Shown here: in pieces, positions 33,317 through 45,586 of the stretch
Numbering within the stretch: the stretch's first letter is position 1
Layout of the letters: each line of letters begins with the position of its first letter
Source of the DNA: Trametopsis cervina
Taxonomy: Eukaryota; Basidiomycota; Agaricomycetes; Polyporales; Irpicaceae
Assembly (NCBI GenBank): GCA_022385755.1
Contig: MU278348.1
Span: 965,035 to 1,029,034 of the forward strand
Length of the DNA: 64,000 nucleotides
Direction of reading: 5' to 3'
Made by a program: the position numbers and the translations under genes
Notes under the pieces: model-generated
Databases searched by the model: none
Told to the model about the DNA's origin: nothing
Seen by the model: the letters and a program-made list of their open reading frames with translations, nothing else

Positions 33317-36300
33317 TCATCGTTTGGCGTAGCGCAACAGGCGAGAAGCAACTACGGAAGGGAGGCGTAAGTTAAGGCGTTGACGACAGATTGAAGACTC
33401 ACTGATGGTGACAATGATGTTGAACACTGTAATACGTGCGGTCGGTCAGCAATCATCTTGGACAAAGAACTCAAAATATGTACCGAAAAAGCAAAACACT
33501 ATCCAGACATCTCTCCATCGGTTCGAATAGTCAATATTGAGAGGCGTGTAGTAGTCGTCTCCATTCTGATTACCTGAAGTTAGCTCTCTAGTAGCAAACA
33601 ACAGACCACGGCGACTTACGGCATATTGGCAGTATCTGCAATCTGAGCTGTCCGACGGGTTGTCCAAGTAACCTCCGGCAGCGCGAATGAAATCTCCCGC
33701 CCACTCCAAGCATGTCTGACCTGACGGAGGATTGAAGCGAGAGAATTCTTCTGACTGGCATGTCACCGGCAATCCGCTAAACTCCATCTCAGCTATGTCC
33801 ACCTTTTAGCGAAGAATGGTACTTACTGCAACTCGGTCGCCAGCATAGCGCTCATTGTGCGAGTGTATGGGTCTAGCTGATAGAGCCAAGAGCGCCAGAA
33901 GCTTTCCATGGTTGGGAAGGGAATGGTCACCCCACAGAACGTCGTCAGGATCAATCCAAGGAAAGGGTTGAACAACACTGCAGTCTGTAAATTCGCTCAG
34001 GACAAGTGTGCCACCGACAAAGATTCGCACACACCTGGATGTTTGGCGATATTGCACCAATAAATTGTCCAAGGGATACTGGGATGATGAAGAGTCGGTA
34101 TGCCGTTTCGCTTCAATTTTGTTTGGTACTCACCTCCAAATAGCTCAACGAACAGAATAACCAGGAACTGGAAGCCATTGCCATTTGTACCCGCGGAACC
34201 TTGTCCGAAGGACATAGGCCAGACCATGAGAACCCAATACACGAAGGCGCACATAATGGAGTAGGGGATTTCGCCGATGAGTTGACCGATGGCGAAGACG
34301 TAAGGTGAGTAGATTCGGCTTGAAGACTCTCGGATGAAGATTCCTAGGGGATAGACGTCAGGCAGTGCACAACATGGCTAGTTATGAGCGGAACTTACTC
34401 CTATTGAAGATCCACAACGGCTCGATTTGCGACATGACGATCATAGGGAGAATAGAAACCCAGAAGCTGATGGAACCTTGTTAGCTCCGCGTGCCAGTTT
34501 TTAGAAAGTAAACTTACATAGCAAAGACACGGTACTGTAAGTCACGGAGACTCAGGCCGAGCTGCAAAAAGCATAACGAAATCTGGAGCGAGATGAATGC
34601 GTGAATGAACAATCTGCTGAAGACATATTCCGGGGAGCGCCAAAGGGCAATGTTATTGCGCCTAACGACTTCCTTGAGCTGCACCCAGAATGATGAGGCA
34701 TCTATGTCACTCTAGTAAGTCTTGTGTCGTACACATAATGTGGAATAAGTAGCTTACACGCCGCCTCGCTATGCCTTTCCTGAACAGGAATGGCCAGACC
34801 TTGCTGTTTGAGAGTTTCAATCTCCTGCCTCATCGTCTGGTACTCAGGAGAATCCAGCCAAACATCCTTCCAGTCGCGATCACCCACACGTGGCGCAAGG
34901 CCGGCACCTATGGCATCCAACATGTACTAACAATATGTCAGCTTTAAACTGTGTGCGAACAGGCTTTGATGGTATTTACCTCCGCAGGGTTGACGGTGGG
35001 TGGGCACACGGCGCTATAGCGAGCAAAGTAGTCTCGCATGACGCGCGAGTCTTCACCAATGTCACCGAAGTAGACTGTCTCGCCACCTGATTCCAAAAGC
35101 AGCAAGCGGTCGAAACTCTCGAAAAGTAGCGAGGACGGCTGATGGATGGTGCAAAGAATTGCCTGGCCGGAGGCAGCAAGCTTCTTCAGGAAGCGCACAA
35201 GATTCCATGCGCTCTGACCGTCCAATCCAGATGTTGGCCTTTCAAACAGTCAGAGTTCACTCTTCACGGAATCGACGTTCGCATAGGACTCACTCGTCAA
35301 GGAATAGTAAAAGCTCCGGCTTGCTGGCGAGCTCAACACCGATTGTCAGACGCTTTCTGGCCTCAACTCCCAGGCTGAAAACGAGGGCATCGGCAAGATT
35401 TTGCAACTCAAGGAGCTCGAGCATCTCTTCCACATACGCATCCTTTTCCTGGACGGAGACGTGGGCAGGCTGACGCAGGCGGGCGGAGAACTGCATGGCC
35501 TCGCGTACAGTTGCTGTGCCCTCGTGTACGTCCATTTGTTCAGCTTTTATTAGAAAACGTTCCCATTCAGCTCATTCACCCGCAAAGGTAGAGCAAGGAT
35601 AAGGCTTACCGTAAGCCGTACCACGAGCGAAATCTCCACCAAGAGGCCGTCCGTCGACAAGCATGTTGCCGGAAATAACACCAATGTTCTTCCGCTGTGC
35701 AAGCACATCCAAGCATGTTGTCTTTCCCGCGCCAGATGAACCCATCAAAGCCGTAAGAGTGCCAGGCTTAACATATCCGTACACATCGTGCAGCAGCCTG
35801 CGCTGGCCGCCGGCAACTGGTACATGGTAATTGATGGCTTCCCATGTGAACGTCCTGCGGTGAGCAGCGGCTTGCGGTTCGCTATGCAGAGTACGTGGAT
35901 ATGAGTTAGCCCATGAAAGTGATCGCGGAAGTGACTCACGAATCGGCCTCTTGGCTCTCATACTTTTGCAGACCTGCCTTCTCATTCAGACGTTCGACAT
36001 TGTTCTTGTTAGAGCGCGAGGCCTTGCGTTCCGCAAGTTGCTTGTTCAAGTCCTTGCTCTTTTGCGTCGGTTTGGCGTAGATAATCATTCCTGCAGAGCC
36101 ATGATATTGCTATAGAAAAAGCCGTGAGCAATGACAGTGAAAGTATGCAGCGGACCAATAAAACGCACAGGATAGTACTCAATGAGGAGCACCTGGGTGA
36201 TCTGGAATACGATGAAGAACGCAATCAGAACAACCAAATTTCTCCTCCACAGATCATCTATCTTCAGTGAATAGCCGGCCTCAAGATATGCACTGCCAGT

Positions 36301-39080
36301 GACGATTGTGCTTCCAGGGGTGGAGCCAAACAGTGTGCACACTTGGTTCGGACCGAGGATCTCTCTGTTTAAACCGCAGATGTGGCAGATTAGAAGAGAC
36401 TACAGGAGAAGATACGTGACACGTACGGGTACTTGTCGATGCCTGGGAGATTACGTGGGACGACGTAGCTGCCGTCGCAAGTGAGGTCAATGCGGCCGAA
36501 CTCGTTCTCAAGGACGCCGGAGAATGCTAGCGGGCGATAAACAATATGTCGGTGATAGAACAAACGACTGCATACCGTAACCAAGCGGGTTGATATAATA
36601 CTGCAACCCACAGATCAGTAAACAGAGACAAATCACCGGTGAATGAGCACTTACAATCCAGAAGAGCCATCTCTTCATCTGCTGCACGGGAATTGTGTAC
36701 CCGATGTACTGCACCATGTTGGGGACGAAGAAAACGGACAGACGGAACGCGCCATCGAAGTTGGTGCACATCAAGCCGAAGGTGCGGAAGAAACCCTGCA
36801 TAGCCAAGAAGGCGACATACGACTACATAATATCGCGCAGCCAAGGCGTCAGTAAAATGTCAACGGGAAATACGTGGAAACCGAGGTACGCACGAACAGC
36901 TCCCAAGTGAAGAATGCTCCGCCGTTCCGAGCCAGGCCTGCCATGAAGTAGATGATAATATTGTATATCGTGATGCGAACGAAGGAGAACGGCATGTCCG
37001 CCACTGTGTTTGCGATGACCGTTGCAGATGGACGGTAGAAGCTGTAACTTGTCTGTTTCTTCAGGATGGGGCGACCCAACATGGTAGCGGGGAGCTCGGA
37101 GAACGTCTCCAAGCACGACGTAAGAAGGGCAGCAAACATCACCGAGCCACGAGTGAAAGCGCCTGCGGCGTTGAGGGGCTGGTTGAAATATGCACCGCCA
37201 ATAACGCATGCGAGGATCTGCGGTCAAACCATGAGCGAGCGGTTCGCACGGCAGTGCGGAGGGTACTTACAAAATCGAGAGCGTAACTCGTGAACAGCTG
37301 GAATTTGTCCTGCATCCTCATCAGGAATGCACGCTTCGCCAATACCTTGACTTGTCCCACGAAGCCGACCGTGTACGGGCTCTTCTTGGACACGCCTTTC
37401 TTCTTGTCTGCCGCAACAGCATCGCGGAACGCGATCTGGTCCTGCTTTTCCGTCTCCATCGTGATCTTGTACTTGTCCAAGCTGATCTTGGTCTGTTCAG
37501 CGTACCCGCTGTTCAGGTACGCCTCTTCCAAGGCTTCGGGCGTAGACGGCACGGTCTCTTCGGTGTATCCTTTCGCAAACTGGCGCTCATTCGGGTCTGT
37601 GCAGCCCGTGAGGTAGTCGGCGGTGCTTTGTCGCGGGAGAGGGTTGTAGCCGAGGTTCTCGAAGTAGGCGCGGGCCTCTGAGGGGGGACCAAAGAAGACT
37701 TGGCGGCCTTTGTCGAGAACGATAACCTTGTCAAAGAGCTCGTAAATGCCCTCCCCAGCCTGGTACCTATACAACCAGGTACCGACTCGTCAGTGCCAGC
37801 GACAAAATTCGGGGTAGCTCGAAGTCTCACAGAGTGGCAAAGGTGGTTTGTCCCAGGATATCAGTCATGGCCCGCATAGCTTTGATGAAATCCAGCGCGG
37901 TACTGGCATCGAGACCTCTCGTGGAGTTGTCGAAGCACAGCACGTGCGCCCTCGTCGCCATCATTTCCGCAATAGACACCCGTTTACGCTCTCCGCCGGA
38001 CACACCGCGTACGAATTCGTCGCCGACGTACGTCTGCTTTGTGTGTGAGATATTGAGCATGCGCAACAGCATGTCTTCAACTTTCTCATTGAACTCTTGG
38101 CGGGAGAGGCCAGGGAGACGGCCGTTGGGTCCAGGTGTCTTGGTGGAGAGAGCGAAGTCGAGGGTTTGGCTGACAGTAAGTGTGGGGATATGGATATCAT
38201 CTGGGAAAGGCAGCCGTTAGCACTTGTGCAAAACTCCCCGCGCATAGACTGACCTTCTTGGTTATATACGACTTCGCCCTTGTACGTTTTGGCCATTTCC
38301 GCAGCGTCAATCCCAGCGTAGCGAACGTCCCCGCTGACGCGTGCATATTCATGGCGCTCGTTAGCAATAGCTTTCAAGAAAGTCGTGCACCCTGCCCCTG
38401 GACAGCCGAGAACAAGACACATCTCTCCAGGCTTGAGAACCCCTGATTGTCTGAGGCGCATGCATTCAATAGAGGCTCTGCATAGGAGCTATTGACACTT
38501 ACTTGTGTAGGATCGTACGTTTCGGGAGCTCCTTGTGCTTGATCGGGAGGAGAGATAGTATGAATGACCAGAGGAACATTACAGGGTATAGGAAGAAGTT
38601 GATGGTAGCCGCTATGAAACGACTCAGTACATATGCCTGTGCTGTATGAGGAAGGCTGCTTACCTCCGAAAGTGCCAATATAGATCTAGGACCAAAACCG
38701 AATGAACACTGTTTTTTTTGGGCCCTGTCGCTACTCACCTTGAAATCCGCGCCACCAATAACATCCACCTCCAGGTTCTCCCACGTTACACCAACATGCT
38801 TATGCTTGATACCAGCGCTCTGATTGGCGTCGTTGGATGACTGCAGAAACTCACGCAGGTCGAATCGTTCGTTACCATCCGCACCCAGCTTCTCCAAGTC
38901 CTTGCCTTCCTCGACGAGGCTTACTGTCCTGGTCCTGTTCGGGTCCTCGTTCGAACGTCGCGATAGCTCACGGGAGAGCTCGTTGAAGATATCTTCTGCG
39001 CGCTGAATATTGACATGGTGGTCTCCTACGTCTGGCCCGTCCGCGCGGAGCGTGCCTCCACTGGCAGGCGTGTCAGTCAT
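33317..39080 (-). CDS. full-length PDR-type ABC transporter (ABCG family)
   Basis: Plasma-membrane drug or lipid exporter with the (NBD-TMD)x2 layout. The ATG at 39080 starts '[17 protein letters not shown]'. NBD1 has the degenerate Walker A '[11 protein letters not shown]' (about 38385-38415), signature '[13 protein letters not shown]' (about 37960-38000), Walker B region '[15 protein letters not shown]' and '[15 protein letters not shown]', where Tyr replaces the switch His. These are the usual PDR asymmetries. TMD1 spans about 37290-36080. NBD2 has canonical '[14 protein letters not shown]' (about 35700-35745), the divergent signature '[12 protein letters not shown]', '[17 protein letters not shown]' and 'CTIHQPSS'. 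TMD2 runs to the last helix '[19 protein letters not shown]' and TGA at 33317. The length is about 1,450-1,500 residues with many short introns. No disabling change is seen. The substrate is not predictable. Confidence 0.95.
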
Positions 39081-40997
39081 GGATAGACGAGTGGGGGAGC
39101 AAAGGGCAGCGCAAGGAGCAGTGACATCTCGGTAACTATATATATTTTTGAGGGTTTAGACCAGATCGGAAACAGCGCACAGCGTGTTCTCGCAACGTCC
39201 ATTGCATAATGGTTTGATTCTCAGGGATGACCCACGATATGATGTTTCTGCCGGATGCAATATGGCGTGCCACACTCGCAGTACCACGCCGTGCCGGGGC
39301 GCTGGACAGTCAGCAAAGTAGCACGCACTCTGTCTGGAAATGACTGCTTTTCTTGGACTTTGAGACGGCTACTGCATAAACACTGGGGATGGAGGACGCT
39401 GAGAACGCTCTGCGAGGTTCCGTGCAGAGTCAATTTCGATTAGCCCAGCGGACCGAGATCTCATAGGATCTGATCAAACGGCATCCCTTGCCCAGTCACG
39501 CCAGTAATCTACCGATGAAACGGCTCCGAATGACTTTGGTAAGCAGCCGGCGGCGCGAGGCTACAGATTGCGTTGTTCAGGTCTTGCTCCGCTGTGCATT
39601 GGATGGGCGCACAGGAGAATCCTTTCGAGAAATTCATAGAACACCTCGGATCGAGTTCAGCGATTGGTGGACAAATGTGATAAGCCATGCTGCAAAGCTG
39701 CCGCTCACCAACAACAAGTAATTATTGACGGCATGGGTAGGTCGGCATTGCAACACGTAGACATTCTCGTGTATGTGTGTTGTTTGCGAAGTCATACAAA
39801 TGCTAGCAGGAAGATCTGAGTCATCTGCCGACAGATCGGGATTCCGAGTGGTGCGCGGATTCGTATGCTTGGCCTGTGGGGGCGTCTGTGCTGCGGTCAA
39901 TATGCACTAGAATGCACTGCAGGCGTGTCTCTGTCCTCAAACGGCCATGAGTTCATCGACGGAGTTCGTCGACCTCTGCTGGCTATATCAGCGAAAGGCG
40001 GGCTGCGTCTGCCGCAGAAGACATTGCGCACCTTGACTCTGAAATTGTCAATAATATATTACACCCGACTTTCCCAGCGCGCTCAAGTGGCCTGAAACTT
40101 GTGCAATACAGATGCAATTGGTAGGCAAACAACGATTGGCCCACTCCGATCAAAGACTAGACGCACAACATCAACCCGCCATACACAGCTACTTATACTC
40201 AGCGCCATTCACTGCTTAGTTCACTGGCCTTTTCGGCGAGACGTGGCTCACAAACAAAGAGAACATTTCAAACCGTTCGGAGCGCAGAAATGCTTATGAA
40301 ACAGGTGAGGGTCATAATAATGTCACAATCTCGGGCCTATGGGGCGCCAAAATGACTGACCGTTGCTTATGAGCGTGAGCTATACAGTATGCTCGCTAAC
40401 AAGTCTACAACTTCCACACTCCGCCCTGGATCACACGCCGCCCTGGATCACTCGCATCCCGAATCACTCGCATCCCCTCCTCAAGGCGCCTAATATGTGA
40501 CGTCTTGCAAATTAGCGCTGAGCATGGTGGCGCTCCAAGAAAGGCAAGTAGCATCAGGAATGACAATGTATCAAGTAAAGAGCTCTATGCCCATAATCTT
40601 CAAAAATGAAGCTTGAAAGCCCTGCAAAGGTAGTTAGAGATGTTGGTTTTACGCTAGGCACCGTTGTAGGCATCATGATATAATAATGATCTGGTACTGC
40701 GGACGTAATTTCGGGCTCCCCTGATCTACTCTGCGGATGCGAATGCAGCCAAAAAGCTGGTCAATATTAATCTTTAACAGAAGAAATCTTGCTTCACAAT
40801 AGATTCGGCTCTGCGTCTCTACGCGGCTCCACGGCGCCTCCATTCCTACACACCTGCCAATTTAGACTCTCCACACTTGTCCGGCAAATACCGCCAACAC
40901 CGGTAACGACGTGTCTAAGCGCCGATCCCATTGCCTCTCGTTCACGAACTTGCACTGTTTGTCCTACTCCCCTCCGTTGCTGCATCGCATTGTCAGC
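39081..40997. other. 1.9-kb divergent intergenic region upstream of the ABC transporter
   Basis: A long gap for this gene-dense window, between divergent starts (ABC transporter - and EF-hand protein +). Open frames are short and domain-free on both strands. It includes an AT-rich box TATATATATTTTTGAGGG near 39140, which could be the transporter TATA region, and the small tandem repeat at 40421-40476. Long promoters are common for inducible PDR genes; no regulator site is assigned. Confidence 0.4.
40421..40476 (+). repeat. short imperfect tandem repeats
   Basis: CCGCCCTGGATCAC occurs at 40421-40434 and 40438-40451. ATCACTCGCATCCC occurs at 40447-40460 and 40463-40476. Two overlapping 16-17-bp period duplications make up this small patch. 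Confidence 0.8.
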
Positions 40998-42420
40998 ATG
41001 ATGCAGTTTCTGGCTAGTCTTCTGCTGGTCTCGGGCGTGCACCTTGCGCGCGCACACGGCGAGCACGGTACTGACAGGGTGCCAGGAGAGACGATCCAGC
41101 AGTACGCGCAAAGACATGTATGTGGTTTTGGTCTACTGTATTGACAAGAACCTCATAATCGCGGATTCGGAGTGTAGATGTCAACAGAACATCATATGTA
41201 TGATCACAGTCTATCACCATGGGTCGGATACCCAGCTCATGCATCTGCAACAGTGATAACTTCGACCTCGGTTCGTTCTTCCAGCTTCACGACCTGAACA
41301 GGTAAGTCGCTTCATTGCCATCGTTCAGGCCTGCATAGCTGATATGTTTGCTTTGGTAACGCAGAGACGGTTTTTGGGACAAGGAGGAGATAGAGGCTGT
41401 CTACGGCGTGCATCATATATACTCACAAAAGAAGTCAAAGGTGCGCATTCCTTTGTGTCTCAAGTCCGCCTCTGATTGTTGTCTCTGACGGTTGGATCCC
41501 TATTTCCTGCGCATGCCCCTCTAGGATGATATTGAACATCAAAAGAAGGCAGACCACATCGTCGAGACCGTACTCTCGCTCATGGACAAGGACGGTGACG
41601 GGAAGGTTTCGATGGGCGAGCTGCAGAAACTGGGCCTGGATGGTTTACCAAACTTTGAGGACCTCGGAGCAGAGGGACATCATTATGATATTGAGAGCGG
41701 TGCGTCCAGTCGTAGTGTTAACGTTATGGGAACCTCATTCTGTGTCCCTTCCCACAGAATTCTTCTTACACCACGAAGGTCGGTCGCAGCACATCCGCGT
41801 CTTATAACGTGCACTGAGAGACCGTATCCTTTTGTCGATCGCAGAACAATTCCACTCGACGCCAGAAACGCAGACCGACGAATCCTACAATCACCCTGAA
41901 GACCTCGAGCACTTCGCCCACCACGAAGAGATCGAGCGCAAAGAAGCCGAGCGCGAGGCCAAATACCAAGGCATCTCCGTCGAAGAGGCTCTCAAGCAGC
42001 ACGAGTACGTCCCCCCGCCCCCTGATCAGCAGGAGGACGAGCAGCAGCCCCTAGACGACACCTTTGGCGGCGAGCATCCAGTTGTGGCGGAAACAACGGT
42101 CACACCCAGCGGCGCGAGCATAGTCCCGCCATCGAAGCCCACGCGCAAGGCGGACCCGGCGAAGGAAGACCCGATCGAGCGGTTCAAGAAGGCAAAGGCG
42201 AACAGCGACGGGCACGAGCACGAGGCGGACGGCGACGGCTGGGGCCAGGGCGAGACGGGATACAAGCCTCCGCGGGGCGTGGGCGATAAACTGAAGAGCA
42301 GGAAGAATTTGCCGTACAAGGTAACGTACCCCGTTTCACCAGAGTCCTGTCCACCATATATGAATGCTGAGGTAGGATCGTATGCAGTACAAGTTCCGAC
42401 GGGCTTGGGGCGATTTCTGA
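40998..42420 (+). CDS. secreted/ER EF-hand protein, nucleobindin / SSP120-like
   Basis: The ATG at 40998 starts a signal peptide (MMQFLASLLLVSGVHLARAH), so the chain enters the secretory path. Exon 1 is 40998-41117 and exon 2 is only 20 nt (41178-41197). Exon 3 is 41254-41301, and further exons follow. The first EF-hand-like loop is 'DLNRDGFWDKEE', formed across a splice junction. The second is canonical 'DKDGDGKVSMGE' (about 41585-41620). A His/Glu-rich helical part follows ('EDLEHFAHHEEIERKEAERE'), then a Pro/acidic linker. The last exon reads 'YKFRRAWGDF' and TGA at 42420. This matches the SSP120/nucleobindin layout of fungi. A role in Ca2+-dependent cargo or glycoprotein transport is family-level inference. 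A longer frame upstream (from 40911) lacks a signal peptide and is likely leader. Confidence 0.85.
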
Positions 42421-43247
42421 GGTGGTTATGTGTGTGTGGTTCGAGTTGGATATCTCTCGTCGTTGAGTGGAACATCGTTTCTGCAAGCCCTCTGTTCTAT
42501 TTGGTTATATCTATATATCGTTCTTTCCTCTCGCGGCGTGTGGGTCAACACAATGACGTGCCCAAGGTCATTTGTTCAGTAGATGACATCGAACTATCAA
42601 TATGCGTCGTCTGAGGACAAGCAGGCTGGAACGGTATGCCCTCCATTATCTGATCTGAAGTTGACCGCATTCTTGGTGTAACTGTAACTTGAACTTACTG
42701 TATCTTAAGAGTATGCAGCTGGCATGTATGTCTTTATTCCCTTCCCGCCTCTATCTCTCGTGGCCTTGACCTACCTTTCCTAGGCCCGACACGTAGCGAC
42801 CAGGCCATCTAATTCGTCCGGGCGGTGTAGGCACCTACACCCAACGTTCCCGACCCAGGTCTGCGTCTCCACGAATGTTCGGGTGCGGCGCATACATCAG
42901 CGAAAGTGCAAAATCCTGGCCTGCGCCGGTGGCCGGCGACCTGAGTGACCTTGCAGGGAGAGAAGGTTTCGCGCTGTTCTGATACCTCCACATGCGCAGG
43001 TCTGAGTTTGACACTTTTGCTGATGTAGGTGTGGAACACTTGTGGTGGGTTACTTGCTCAGCTGAGGTATCGACCTCTGTCCGCATCGGGCTCAGGAGAT
43101 TTGTATTCCTCATCAGTGAGTTCTTCATCATACTCTACTGCACGCTCACTGGATGCCTCAGACTCTCCTAAGGCATAACATAGGGATACAGTTCTAAGTA
43201 CATTGGATTCATTAATACACTTCGAGCGGAACTCCTGCTTTCAGTTT
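42421..43247. other. convergent 3' region
   Basis: About 830 bp between two convergent stops (EF-hand protein and AspRS). A small hairpin GTGTAGG-CA-CCTACAC lies at about 42825-42840. Minus-strand open frames at 42809-43131 have no domain. An unrecognised small RNA cannot be excluded. Confidence 0.35.
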
Positions 43248-45276
43248 CTAGGGCTCAAGACGTTTGGGGTCCCGAGGGAACATCGAGGCCCTTCTGATGT
43301 TGTTGAGCTTGAGGAACAACATCAAGACACGCTCCAAACCAATGCCCCCTCCACCATGGGCGGGGCATCCCATCCTGAACGCGTCAACATAAGGGGCCAT
43401 CGACTCGGGGGCAATTCCCTTCTCCTTCATCTTCTCGATCAGTAATGTAGGGTCATGCACACGTTGAGCACCAGATAGAATCTCCTCTCCTCGCATGAAG
43501 AAATCGTATGAGTTTGATAGCGTCTGCGGGTGAAATGGTAGGTTAGCCTCTTGAGCTATCATCAGTGGGATGTGCATACCGGGTCTTCGGGGTCGGGCAT
43601 TGTGTAGAACGGACGGAGCTCTAATGGGAACTTGTCGATAATGAAGTAGTCGGTATCGTACTTCGCTTTAATGAGAGCTCCTAGGCGCTTTTCGTTCTCC
43701 GTGCTTGACATAAAATGTGAATAACCACCTAGTATCGTGTGGGTATGCTTACTCGATATCCTCCAGAGGCTCTCTCTGTACACCGTCCGCGACGAGAAGG
43801 TCAGAGGCTTCCCTAAACGTCAGCTTCAGCGTACCCTCGGGGCCTTCTCTCCATTTAAACTCGTCGGCCGGGAATGCTTTCCTAACGACGTCGATCTCCT
43901 TCTTGTACTTCTCCCTCAAGCCGCTGAATATATTCTTGAAAAGGTCGTCGAGTAATTCCATTACTTCGTGATAGTGCTCCTCGATTGTCATCTCCAGATC
44001 GAGACCCATGAACTCCGTCATGTGACGGTGGGTGAACGAATTCTCAGCGCGGAAAACAGGGCCAATCTCGTATACCCTTTCAAAGTCAGCTGCAATAGCC
44101 ATCTGCTTGGCCAGCTGGGGGGATTGCGCAAGAAAAGCATCGCCTGAATAGAGTTTATTAGGGGAGGGTTTGGATAAATGGCCAATGCATACCTTTGAAG
44201 TAGTTGACCTTGAAGACGGACGCGCCAGATTCTGTAGCGGCACCTTGAAGTTTAGGAGTATGGATCTCAATGAAACCCTGTCCGTCGAGATAGCTCCGGA
44301 AGAGGTGGGAGATAGCTGACTGCAACGTGAAGACAGCTTGGTTCGTTTGTGTCTGGTGAACGAAGGTGAGGGTAGTACGACCGGGGGACAGGACTCTAGC
44401 TCACTCGGAGATCAATGACACGGTTGTTAAGTCGGGTGTCGAGGAGGACACGCTTGTACTGAACTTCTTCTGTGGAAGCGATCTCAGTTTCTGGACGATT
44501 CGCGTCTTCAACGCTGAACGGAAGGCGCCCTTCGATTCCTGAGATGAGATAAATCTGCACGCGTTTCGTCAGATCAAGAAGGCGAAGACGAGACTTCGTC
44601 AGGGAGAAAACGCACCTTCGATATGTGTATCTCCACGTCCCCCACTGAAGCGCTTTGGATGATTTCCGGGCTTTTCTTCACGACGCCTTCCACCAGAACG
44701 ATACTCTCCGTGGAAAGGCCGGCGGCCCATTTCGCCATCTGCTTGCTAACCTTCTCTGGAGTGACAACGAGAAGAGCTTGGACCGAGTCGGTGCGCTGAC
44801 GCAAATTTAGGAAAACAATCTTATTGCCTTGTGCGCGCGATGCCTGCACACGAGCCCGAATGAGAACCTCCTGTCCATCCAAGTTCGGGTTCAGGGATGC
44901 GATCTGCGTCCGGACACGACGTGGCCGCGACTGTGACTGGTTCAGCGGTTCTTTTCCGTAAAACGCTTCAGCGTAGTCCTGTAGAACAGAGTGTCAAATT
45001 TGAGCGAATGTACGGGGAATATGCACCATACTGACCACTTCTGCGGCCGCCTTCTGGGCAGCAAGTTCAGCCTGCTTTGCAGCTTTTTCTGCGGCTTTCT
45101 TGGCCTTCTCCGCCTCCTTTGCGCGTTTCTTCAACTCGCTCTTCGACGGACCCTTCTCCCCGCCTTCGACAGATTCTTCTGGTACTCTGCATCGGCGGTT
45201 AGATTCATATGTGAGTGAGATAAGTCAGTGCTCACGTCTCAGCCGGAGGTTGCTTGGTCTCCTCAGTGTCAGCCAT
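43248..45276 (-). CDS. DPS1: cytosolic aspartyl-tRNA synthetase
   Basis: Class IIb synthetase that charges tRNA-Asp. The ATG at 45276 starts '[13 protein letters not shown]'. A Lys/Ala-rich helix follows ('[20 protein letters not shown]', about 45060-45150), the RNA-binding N-terminal extension of eukaryotic AspRS. The OB-fold anticodon domain has '[19 protein letters not shown]'. Class II motif 1/2 elements are '[10 protein letters not shown]' and '[19 protein letters not shown]' (about 44000-44060). The motif 3 region is '[20 protein letters not shown]' with terminal '[15 protein letters not shown]' and TAG at 43248. Its length of about 560 residues is normal. It is divergent from the aspartate aminotransferase gene. 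Confidence 0.95.
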
Positions 45277-45586
45277 GATGAGCTCGGGATAGTTTCTGAG
45301 ATGGTAGACTGTGCAGAGTCTTGGTTATATGTGCTTTAAACGATCGACTATCCGATCTGACTCTGCGATGACTTGGACAGTCTGGACCTAACCCCGATCT
45401 AGGTTTACTGGCCGGACCGACTCTGGGCTGAGCGGGTTGACTCGGTTGATCAAGCTCGGCTGGACTCGGCATCCCGCACTAACACCAGTCCAGCGCACTT
45501 ACGCCCCGCCTTGGTACCTAGCAGCCGTCCACTTAAAAGCGTGTCTTACCTTTCCCCGCTCCTTCATCTCCCTCAACAATCCAAAA
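45277..45586. promoter_or_regulatory. shared AspRS / aspartate aminotransferase promoter with TGACTC words
   Basis: A 310-bp gap between divergent starts. TGACTC, the core of the Gcn4/CpcA general-amino-acid-control site, occurs at 45358-45363 and 45438-45443. Related GACTCG/GACTCT words cluster between 45355 and 45475. The full palindromic TGACTCA is not present, so this is only a weak regulatory suggestion. Confidence 0.4.

Noticed and set aside
33317..39080. Two separate half-size ABC transporter genes
   Set aside because: NBD1-TMD1-NBD2-TMD2 run continuously with matching splice phases and PDR-type asymmetry, so it is one gene; Cys in Walker A and Tyr at the switch are normal for this family, not damage.
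40911..40997. Longer N-terminus for the EF-hand protein
   Set aside because: It would bury the signal peptide that begins at 40998.
42809..43131. Two overlapping minus-strand frames and a small hairpin at 42825-42840
   Set aside because: No domain, no box motifs of a known RNA class, and a 7-bp stem is too short to matter.
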